DNA from: Runella limosa DSM 17973
GTDB lineage: Bacteria > Bacteroidota > Bacteroidia > Cytophagales > Spirosomataceae
DNA: 64,000 bases
Direction of reading: 5' to 3'
Assembly: GCF_000482465.1 (NCBI RefSeq)
Contig: NZ_KI519422.1
Location: forward strand, 425,623 to 489,622
Numbering within the stretch: the first letter of the stretch is position 1; every line of letters begins with the position of its first letter. Both the position numbers and the translations under genes were made by a program. Of this stretch, positions 58,307 through 64,000 are shown piece by piece. A model generated the notes under the pieces. That model was not told the DNA's origin and did not search any database. It saw only the letters and a list, made by a program, of their open reading frames with translations.

Positions 58307-58498
58307 ATGGCACATCCCAAACGAAGACACTCAAGCACACGCCGTGACAAGCGCCGTACGCACGACGCATTGACGGGCAAGGCTCTTTCTACTGACCCAA
58401 CAACAGGCGAAGTACACGTAATGCACCGCGCCCACGTTTTTGAGGGTAATTTGGTTTATAAAGGCAAAGTTGTAGTAGAAGGCTACGCAAAAGTCTAG
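58307..58498 (+). CDS. rpmF: 50S ribosomal protein L32
   Basis: 63 residues, AHPKRRHSSTRRDKRRTHDA at the start and CxxC-lacking middle (LTGKALSTDPTTGEVHVMHRAHV). This is the usual zinc-free L32 of Bacteroidota, which lacks the two cysteine pairs of C+ forms. It is part of the large ribosomal subunit. A GGTAATG context (AAGGTAATGG) offers a weak SD. A strong hairpin follows, so most transcripts from the yceD promoter may end here. Confidence 0.96.
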   Translation: MAHPKRRHSSTRRDKRRTHDALTGKALSTDPTTGEVHVMHRAHVFEGNLVYKGKVVVEGYAKV

Positions 58499-58518
58499 TT
58501 TATAAAGCATTGTATATG

Positions 58519-58568
58519 AAAGCATTTCATCACAACTTGTATAGAAAGTTGCGATGAAATGCTTTTTT
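58519..58568 (+). terminator. Terminator/attenuator between rpmF and plsX
   Basis: Perfect 13-base stem AAAGCATTTCATC (58519-58531) / GATGAAATGCTTT (58553-58565), with a secondary CAACTTG..AAGTTG inner helix, followed by T-run. It probably sets the ratio of L32 to downstream lipid genes. Confidence 0.8.
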
Positions 58569-58626
58569 AGTATTGCTTATCTACTATTTTTACAGCCTCT
58601 TACTACCCAATACCTACAATAGAAAA

Positions 58627-59565
58627 ATGAAAATAGGAATAGATGCAATGGGAGGGGATTTCGCCCCCGAGGCAATTGTCGAAGGTGCTGTCTTAGCAGC
58701 GGCTAATTTACCGACCCATGTCCAGCTGGTGCTTATCGGCAAACAAGACATCGTCAATCAGTTAGTGACTAAGTACGGCTATCAAGGCTCGCAGATTGAG
58801 GTTGTACACGCAGAAGACGTGGTAGAGATGGGTGAACACCCCACTAAAGCCTTATCCCAAAAACCTCATTCGAGCATTTCAATTGGGTTTAAGTTACTCA
58901 AAGAAAAGAATATAGACATCTTTTGTGGCGCAGGTAACACGGGAGCGATGCACGTAGGTGCTTTGTTTAGCATCAAAGCGATTGAAGGCATTATCCGCCC
59001 CGCAATTGTTGGGCTTGTCCCTCAGAAGAAAGGAGGATACGCTGCCATGCTTGATATTGGCGCCAACGCCGACTGCAAACCAGAAGTGCTCGAACAATTT
59101 GGCGTGATTGGTTCAATCTACGCTCAATATACCTTTGGCATCGACAAACCACGCGTGGCGTTGATGAACATTGGTGAAGAAGAACAAAAAGGCTCACTCG
59201 TAGCTCAAGCAGCACACCAGCTTTTGAAAGAAAATAATCGTATCAACTTCGTTGGTAACATGGAAGGCGGCGACTTTTTCGATGACAAGGCCGACGTAAT
59301 CATTACGGATGGTTTTACGGGAAATGCCCTTTTCAAACTCGCTGAGTCGTTTTACACGGTCGCCAGCGAACGAGGTATCAAAGATGACTACATCGACAAA
59401 ATGAACTACGAAGCGGTGGGAGGAAGTAGCATCGTGGGCGTAAACGGCAATGTGATGATTGCACACGGTATTTCGTCACCAACAGCTATCAAAAACATGA
59501 TTACTTGGGCTTGCAAACAAGTGGAAGCTCAAATCCATGTCCATATTGCCAAAGCATTGAGTTGA
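58627..59565 (+). CDS. plsX: Phosphate acyltransferase PlsX
   Basis: 312 residues from the ATG at 58627 (MKIGIDAMGGDFAPEAIVEG, the family's opening). Further motifs: DVVEMGEHPTKALSQKPHSSI, FCGAGNTGAMHVGA, MLDIGANADCKPE and ADVIITDGFTGNALFKLAES. It makes acyl-phosphate from acyl-ACP in the first step of phospholipid synthesis. It precedes fabH by 69 nt, a conserved pairing. Confidence 0.96.
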   Translation: MKIGIDAMGGDFAPEAIVEGAVLAAANLPTHVQLVLIGKQDIVNQLVTKYGYQGSQIEVVHAEDVVEMGEHPTKALSQKPHSSISIGFKLLKEKNIDIFCGAGNTGAMHVGALFSIKAIEGIIRPAIVGLVPQKKGGYAAMLDIGANADCKPEVLEQFGVIGSIYAQYTFGIDKPRVALMNIGEEEQKGSLVAQAAHQLLKENNRINFVGNMEGGDFFDDKADVIITDGFTGNALFKLAESFYTVASERGIKDDYIDKMNYEAVGGSSIVGVNGNVMIAHGISSPTAIKNMITWACKQVEAQIHVHIAKALS

Positions 59566-59634
59566 AACCACCTTTATCGTCGTCCCTCTGAGTTATAAAG
59601 AGGTGAGACCTAATCACTTATATCAAAGTAAAAA

Positions 59635-60624
59635 ATGAGTCAAATTCGCGCGGCTATTACGGGGATACAAGGATACTTACCCGATTATGTACTAACCAAC
59701 GCTGAGTTGGAGAAAATGGTAGATACCAACGACGAGTGGATTACGGCCCGTACAGGTATTAAAGAACGGCATATCCTCAAAGGCGAAGGACTGGGTACAT
59801 CCCACATGGCCGCCGAAGCAGTAAAAGGGCTTTTGGCCAAAACAAATACTGCGGCAGGTGATATTGACTTGTTGATTTGTGCAACAACTACTCCCGATTT
59901 TGTATTTCCGAGTACAGCCAACCTCATCTGTGATATGGTGGGCATTAAATCCATCGGAAGTTTTGATATTCAGGCGGCTTGCTCGGGCTTTATTTATGCC
60001 CTGACGGTAGGTTCGCAGTTTATCGAAACAGGTAAATACAAGAAAGTGATTGTGGTAGGAGCGGATAAAATGTCAGCTATTATTGACTACACCGACCGTA
60101 CAACCTGCGTGTTGTTTGGGGATGGAGCAGGCGCTGTTTTGCTCGAACCCAACACCGAAGGACTCGGAATTTTAGATACCATTATCAAATCAGACGGAGC
60201 TGGTCAGCCATTTTTGCACCAAAAAGCAGGAGGAAGCCGCTTCCCGCCCACGCACGAAACAATCGACAAGCGCTGGCACTATGCTTACCAAGATGGTCAG
60301 TCGGTATTTAAGTTTGCCGTCACCAATATGGCCGACGTTGCGGCTGAAATTATGGAGCGTAACCACCTCTCAGGTGACGACGTGGCGTGGTTGGTGCCTC
60401 ACCAAGCCAACAAACGCATCATTTCCGCAACGGCTAACCGCATGAAAGTCGGGATGGACAAAGTGATGCTGAACATTCATAAATACGGAAACACGACTGC
60501 GGCAACCATTCCTCTGTGCTTATGGGATTATGAATCGCAACTTAACAAAGGCGATAATCTCATTTTTGCCGCCTTTGGAGGAGGCTTTACGTGGGGTTCG
60601 GTATATGTAAAATGGGCGTATTAA
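59635..60624 (+). CDS. fabH: Beta-ketoacyl-ACP synthase III
   Basis: 329 residues with the Cys-His-Asn triad: Cys116 in [13 protein letters not shown], His256 in [11 protein letters not shown] and Asn286 in [21 protein letters not shown] and [19 protein letters not shown] are typical. It condenses acetyl-CoA with malonyl-ACP to start fatty-acid synthesis. It is downstream of plsX and upstream of efp and the acetyl-CoA carboxylase genes. Confidence 0.96.
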   Translation: MSQIRAAITGIQGYLPDYVLTNAELEKMVDTNDEWITARTGIKERHILKGEGLGTSHMAAEAVKGLLAKTNTAAGDIDLLICATTTPDFVFPSTANLICDMVGIKSIGSFDIQAACSGFIYALTVGSQFIETGKYKKVIVVGADKMSAIIDYTDRTTCVLFGDGAGAVLLEPNTEGLGILDTIIKSDGAGQPFLHQKAGGSRFPPTHETIDKRWHYAYQDGQSVFKFAVTNMADVAAEIMERNHLSGDDVAWLVPHQANKRIISATANRMKVGMDKVMLNIHKYGNTTAATIPLCLWDYESQLNKGDNLIFAAFGGGFTWGSVYVKWAY

Positions 60625-60664
60625 CGAGGGAACTTCCCAATTCTCAAAAATCAAATTTCGATAA

Positions 60665-60688
60665 AAGGCTAGGGTTATTCGTAGCCTT
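60665..60688 (+). terminator. Small hairpin between fabH and efp
   Basis: Stem AAGGCTA / TAGCCTT with a 10-nt loop; no T-run follows, so it may only modestly end transcription. Confidence 0.4.
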
Positions 60689-60718
60689 CAATCTAATGAA
60701 TTAACGATTCATACTAAA

Positions 60719-61282
60719 ATGGCAACAACTGCAGACATCCGTAATGGATTAGTAATTAATTTTAACCACGATTTGTTTCAAATTGTCGAGTTTCAACACG
60801 TTAAACCTGGTAAAGGAGCGGCTTTTGTACGTACAAAATTGAAAAGCCTTACCAGTGGTAAAGTGTTGGACAATACCTTTAACTCTGGCGTTGCCATCTA
60901 TCCTGTGCGCGTTGAGCGTCGCGAGTTTCAATTCCTTTATAAGGATGAAGCAGGATACAACTTCATGGATAACGAGTCGTTTGAGCAAATTTCAATCGAC
61001 GAGAAATTGGTTGATGGAGCTGATTTGATGAAGGAAGGCCAAGTCGTAGAAATTTTATTGAATACCGAAAACGAAGCACCCCTCACGTGCGAACTTCCAG
61101 CCACAGTTGACTTGGAAGTAGTATATGCAGAGCCAGGCATTAAAGGCGATACTGCCAACAACCCTCGCAAGGCAGTAGAAGTAGAAACGGGAGCGCGTAT
61201 CATGGTGCCAATGTTTATCGAACAAGGTGATAAAATCCGCATCAAAACGGCTACCAGAGAGTACTCAGAACGCGTTAAGTAA
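60719..61282 (+). CDS. efp: Elongation factor P
   Basis: 187 residues. The N-terminal KOW-like domain has the loop HVKPGKGAAFVRTKL, in which the lysine of KPGKG is the residue modified or used to rescue polyproline stalls. The OB domains follow (ADLMKEGQVVEILLNTENEAPLTCELPATVDLEV). The C-terminus keeps the ...GARIMVPMFIEQGDKIRI motif. It helps ribosomes form bonds at polyproline stretches. It is inserted between fabH and accB, a common order in this phylum. Confidence 0.97.
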   Translation: MATTADIRNGLVINFNHDLFQIVEFQHVKPGKGAAFVRTKLKSLTSGKVLDNTFNSGVAIYPVRVERREFQFLYKDEAGYNFMDNESFEQISIDEKLVDGADLMKEGQVVEILLNTENEAPLTCELPATVDLEVVYAEPGIKGDTANNPRKAVEVETGARIMVPMFIEQGDKIRIKTATREYSERVK

Positions 61283-61318
61283 GACGTAAGTCTCCAAAAA
61301 ACCTAACTTCAAACAACA

Positions 61319-61792
61319 ATGGAAATTAAAGACATTCAAAAACTACTCGATTTCATTGCTCACTCAAGCCTGGATGAGGTCAATATCGAAACTGGTGAGT
61401 TTAAAGTAAGCGTAAAACGCAATGCTGTCACTACGGTGGTCGCTGCGGCAGCTCCTGCTCCAGTAGCAGCGCCCGTAGTAGCTGCGCCAGCCCCTGTAGC
61501 TGCTGCTCCTGTTGCAGCGCCTGCTCCTGCGGCCAAAGCAGATGACTCGAAGTATTTGACCATTAAGTCACCAATGATTGGTACATTCTACCGCTCTGGA
61601 GGGCCAGATAAGCCTTCGTTTGTGGAAGTAGGCGACGAAGTAGCAACGGGCAAAGTAGTTTGTATTGTGGAAGCAATGAAACTTTTCAACGAAATCGAAT
61701 CTGAAGTTTCAGGCCGTATCGTGAAAGTATTGGTTGAAAACGCAACTCCAGTAGAGTACGACCAACCATTGTTCTTGGTAGAGCCTGCTTAA
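61319..61792 (+). CDS. accB: Biotin carboxyl carrier protein of acetyl-CoA carboxylase
   Basis: 157 residues. N-terminal segment ([28 protein letters not shown]), an Ala/Pro-rich flexible linker (residues ~40-75), and the biotinyl domain with Lys121 in VEAMKLFNE. It carries carboxybiotin between AccC and the carboxyltransferase. It is 36 nt after efp and 16 nt before accC, in one operon. Confidence 0.96.
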   Translation: MEIKDIQKLLDFIAHSSLDEVNIETGEFKVSVKRNAVTTVVAAAAPAPVAAPVVAAPAPVAAAPVAAPAPAAKADDSKYLTIKSPMIGTFYRSGGPDKPSFVEVGDEVATGKVVCIVEAMKLFNEIESEVSGRIVKVLVENATPVEYDQPLFLVEPA

Positions 61793-61808
61793 CAATTTCC
61801 AAAAACTC

Positions 61809-63152
61809 ATGTTCAAGAAAATACTAATCGCCAATCGCGGGGAGATTGCACTGCGCATTATCCGTACTTGCCGCGAAATGGGTATAAAGACAGTCGCGGT
61901 GTATTCCACTGCCGACCGTGATAGCCTTCATGTACGTTTTGCTGACGAGGCTGTGTGTATTGGCCCTCCTCCGAGCCGCCAATCATATTTGAGTATTCCT
62001 AATATTATTTCTGCTGCGGAAATTACCAATGCTGATGCCATTCACCCTGGCTACGGCTTTTTGTCAGAAAACGCGGAATTTTCGCGAATTTGTGCCGAAT
62101 ATGGTATCAAATTTATTGGAGCAACGGCCGAGCAAATCAACTTCATGGGGGATAAGTCAACCGCCAAAGCAACCATGAAAGCCGCTGGAGTTCCCGTAAT
62201 TCCTGGTTCAGAAGGGTTATTGGAATCGGTTGAAGAAGGAAAAGAACTTGCGAAGGGAATCGGTTATCCTGTGATTGTTAAAGCCACTGCGGGTGGTGGT
62301 GGCCGTGGGATGCGGATTATCAAAGACGAAAGTGAATTTCAGAAAGCATGGGACGATGCTAAAATGGAATCAGGAGCAGCCTTCGGAAATGATGGCTTGT
62401 ATCTTGAGAAATTTGTAGAAGAGCCCCGGCACATCGAAATTCAGGTAGTTGGTGACCAGTACGGCACCGTTTGCCACCTTTCGGAGCGTGATTGTTCGAT
62501 TCAGCGTCGTCACCAAAAATTGGTCGAAGAAACGCCGTCACCAATTGTATCACCCGAGCTTCGTGAACGTATGGGCGAAGCCGCTATTCGTGGAGCGTCA
62601 GCGATTGCCTACGAAGGAGCAGGAACTATCGAGTTTTTGGTGGACAAATACGGCGAGTTCTATTTCATGGAAATGAACACGCGTATCCAGGTAGAACACC
62701 CCATCACGGAGGAAGTGACTGATTTTGACCTTATTAAAGAGCAAATCAAAGTAGCTGCTGGTGAGCGCATTTCGGGTCAAAACTACGCTCCAAAGCTGTA
62801 CGCGATGGAGTGCCGTATCAACGCCGAAGACCCTGCCAACGGTTTCCGCCCAAGCCCAGGAAAAATTACGCAGTTGCATTTTCCTGGAGGACACGGTGTT
62901 CGTATCGACAGCCACGTGTATGCAGGTTATACCATCCCACCAAACTACGACTCAATGATTGCGAAAGTAATCGTCAGTGGTCAGTCGCGGGAAGAAGTAA
63001 CAACGAGGATGAAGCGCGCCTTGCAAGAGTTTGTAATTGAAGGTATTAAAACAACGATTCCTTTCCACATTCGCTTGATGGACGATGCAGGCTTCCAATC
63101 GGGAATGTTTACAACAAAATACCTCGAAACATTTGATTTTAGCGGTTTGTAA
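61809..63152 (+). CDS. accC: Biotin carboxylase subunit of acetyl-CoA carboxylase
   Basis: 447 residues: N-terminal [27 protein letters not shown]-grasp domain with [12 protein letters not shown], the [17 protein letters not shown] motif, [18 protein letters not shown] with catalytic residues, and a C-terminal biotin carboxylase domain ([18 protein letters not shown]). It carboxylates biotin on AccB with ATP and bicarbonate. Its stop is followed by a strong terminator that closes the yceD-accC cluster. Confidence 0.97.
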   Translation: MFKKILIANRGEIALRIIRTCREMGIKTVAVYSTADRDSLHVRFADEAVCIGPPPSRQSYLSIPNIISAAEITNADAIHPGYGFLSENAEFSRICAEYGIKFIGATAEQINFMGDKSTAKATMKAAGVPVIPGSEGLLESVEEGKELAKGIGYPVIVKATAGGGGRGMRIIKDESEFQKAWDDAKMESGAAFGNDGLYLEKFVEEPRHIEIQVVGDQYGTVCHLSERDCSIQRRHQKLVEETPSPIVSPELRERMGEAAIRGASAIAYEGAGTIEFLVDKYGEFYFMEMNTRIQVEHPITEEVTDFDLIKEQIKVAAGERISGQNYAPKLYAMECRINAEDPANGFRPSPGKITQLHFPGGHGVRIDSHVYAGYTIPPNYDSMIAKVIVSGQSREEVTTRMKRALQEFVIEGIKTTIPFHIRLMDDAGFQSGMFTTKYLETFDFSGL

Positions 63153-63195
63153 TAAAGCACAAAACGGAGTTACCGTTGCTTAAAATAAACATGGA

Positions 63196-63222
63196 AAGCG
63201 GGCTGTATAGCCCGCTTTTTTT
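63196..63222 (+). terminator. Rho-independent terminator after accC
   Basis: Stem AAGCGGGCT / AGCCCGCTT (9 bp) with a GTAT loop, followed by seven T. Confidence 0.88.
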
Positions 63223-63243
63223 ATGTCGTTATACCGATTAAGA

Positions 63244-63441
63244 TTACAAAGTCACCGCCAACCAGCTTGAAACTTTGGTGCGAGCGGCGGTTTTGGCTAC
63301 GGCATCGTCGCTCGTTGTTTTTTCGTCAAAAGAGTGGTTGGCGTTGTCGTACGTAACCAGTTCAATGCTTGTTCCTGCGCCGTTTAATTTGGCACGGTCG
63401 TACTGTACTTGGGTGGCAGCAAGCAAATCGTCGATTAGGGT
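63244..63441 (-). pseudogene. C-terminal fragment of a dienelactone-hydrolase-like protein
   Basis: The minus-strand frame ending at the TAA at 63244-63246 encodes LLAATQVQYDRAKLNGAG, then TSIELVTYDNANHSFDEKTT and a C-terminal helix. This is the tail of a dienelactone hydrolase-type alpha/beta hydrolase, with the catalytic His in NHSFDE. An in-frame stop and a repeat array lie just upstream on that strand, so the N-terminal ~200 residues are missing. No start codon other than a TTG at 63426 is available. Most likely a truncated, dead gene. Confidence 0.65.
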
Positions 63442-63458
63442 ACAGAACGTTGATTAAC

Positions 63459-63672
63459 CAAAAGTTTTTAAGGAGTTCAAAGTAGCCTCGGTAGAGGCGC
63501 AACGTTTGTAGAGATTTAATCAAAAGTTTTTGCGGAAATCAAAGTAGCCTCGTTAGAGGCGCAACGTTTGTAGCAAAGGAGAAATAAAAGTTTTTGCGTA
63601 AATCAAAGTAGCCTCGGTAGAGGCGTAACGTTTGTAGCAAAGGAGAAATAAAAGTTTTTGCGTGAATCAAAG
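63459..63672. repeat. Tandem array of ~62-64-bp repeats, last unit cut
   Basis: Units start with CAAAAGTTTTT-like sequence at 63459, 63521, 63585 and 63649 (periods 62, 64, 64). Each has a core AGTAGCCTCGGTAGAGGCGC followed by AACGTTTGTAG at 63481, 63543 and 63607; GCCTCGGTAGAGGC is a palindrome. The fourth unit stops after AATCAAAG at 63672, where the IS3-type sequence begins. No spacer variation like a CRISPR array is seen. Confidence 0.85.
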
Positions 63673-64000
63673 CGAATCTAGCCCGCTAAAAAGTTGGACA
63701 CAAATTAGGGTATAACTTTTAAATTTGTGATTCAATGGGAAAGCATCAAAAATCATGGAGCCAGGAGGAAAAACTGACCATAGTGAATTACTACAAAGAA
63801 CACGGAGCTGCTAAGACATCTAAGGAGTTTAACGTCTCGAGTGCAAACATTTATAACTGGGTTTCCCAGTACGAAAAAGGAGGTTTTTCAAGCCCATCCA
63901 GCGTTAGTAACTCTGATAAAGACAAAGAGATTCTTCGCCTTCAGCGAGAGATTCAAGCTTATAAAGAGATAATCGCTGAAAAAGAATTGTCACTTAGAAT
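63673..64000 (+). mobile_element. IS3-family insertion sequence, left end (cut by window)
   Basis: From about 63673 the sequence departs from the repeat array; AAAGTTGGACACAAATT near 63690-63706 resembles IS3-family terminal repeats (AAAAAGTTGGACA type). An orfA start follows at 63735. The exact terminal base and target duplication cannot be defined with one end only. Confidence 0.75.
63735..64000 (+). CDS. IS3-family transposase OrfA (partial)
   Basis: 88 residues visible of a typical ~100 before orfB. A HTH_28/helix-turn-helix_7 type start (WSQEEKLTIVNYYKEHGAAK, then TSKEFNVSSANIYNWVSQYE) is followed by a leucine-zipper-like helix (DKDKEILRLQREIQAYKEII). This DNA-binding protein acts with OrfB (made by -1 frameshifting in this family) to move the element. 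The OrfB frame and catalytic DDE residues lie beyond the window. The start is the ATG at 63735. Confidence 0.85.
   Translation, partial: MGKHQKSWSQEEKLTIVNYYKEHGAAKTSKEFNVSSANIYNWVSQYEKGGFSSPSSVSNSDKDKEILRLQREIQAYKEIIAEKELSLR

Noticed and set aside
63459..63672. Regular repeats spaced ~64 bp that might be a CRISPR array
   Set aside because: The units are near-identical over their whole length with no variable spacers, and no cas gene is nearby; they are a tandem repeat.

Overview
The window looks like chromosome of a Bacteroidota member of the order Cytophagales, probably a Runella/Spirosomataceae-type bacterium (inference; no rRNA is present to confirm it). The reasons are a T9SS C-terminal sorting domain on a secreted cellulase, weak or absent Shine-Dalgarno sequences, promoters matching the Bacteroidota -33 TTG / -7 TAnnTTTG pattern (for example before aroA and before the yceD-rpmF genes), outer-membrane barrel proteins, and the gene order yceD-rpmF-plsX-fabH-efp-accB-accC. 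Base composition is moderate except for an AT-rich patch at about 5.6-7.3 kb.

Layout. 0-5.6 kb: a LytS/LytTR two-component pair (regulator cut by the left edge), an XRE-cupin regulator, a small membrane protein, an M28 peptidase, an outer-membrane-type protein and a sorbosone-dehydrogenase-like propeller. 5.6-7.3 kb: AT-rich, mostly uncharacterised or decayed genes plus a palindromic repeat. 7.3-14.1 kb: a probable carbohydrate locus with a sialidase-fold protein, a Gfo/Idh/MocA oxidoreductase, a zinc alcohol dehydrogenase, an organophosphate-type MFS transporter and a TSUP permease. 14.1-16.8 kb: a large T9SS-secreted GH5 enzyme. 17-20.7 kb: RDD, DUF2752, threonine aldolase, a 29-residue membrane peptide and a DUF502 protein. 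20.7-24.3 kb: a minus-strand surface-polysaccharide block (WecA-like initiator, two GT2 transferases, a WcaF-like acetyltransferase). 24.3-38.7 kb: aroA, an ABC exporter, flavin reductase, serine hydrolase, SGNH lipoprotein, porin, esterase, FKBP isomerase, tail-specific protease, [2Fe-2S] protein, purine permease and OsmC.

38.7-44.4 kb is a pentose locus: xylA on the minus strand, then a 2-keto-3-deoxy-pentonate dehydratase-like FAH protein, a DHDPS-family aldolase/dehydratase and a GH127 beta-L-arabinofuranosidase. 44.4-47 kb: a second ABC exporter and a Uma2 nuclease. 47-54 kb holds a 'planctomycete-type' module (cytochrome-DUF1549-DUF1553 protein, DUF1501 protein, membrane cytochrome with LRR, chitobiase-C and discoidin-like parts). 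A complete REP/RAYT unit, a Y1-HUH transposase flanked by its own palindromes, sits between its second and third genes. 54-57.5 kb: DUF2911, DUF2141, an SLC45-type sugar transporter and an outer-membrane protein, with several intergenic repeats. 57.6-63.2 kb: the fatty-acid/translation cluster. 63.2-64 kb: a truncated hydrolase, a ~64-bp repeat array and the left end of an IS3-family element that appears to have inserted into the array.

The most interesting items are the cytochrome/DUF1501 module split by the REP/RAYT unit, the pentonate locus with its palindromic operator candidate, the ADH-OPA-TSUP locus with an alcohol dehydrogenase that has lost its structural zinc cysteines, a repeated cysteine-containing module in the GH5 enzyme, and a possible small RNA between two terminators near 30.8 kb. 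No CRISPR array, phage, rRNA or tRNA was recognised.
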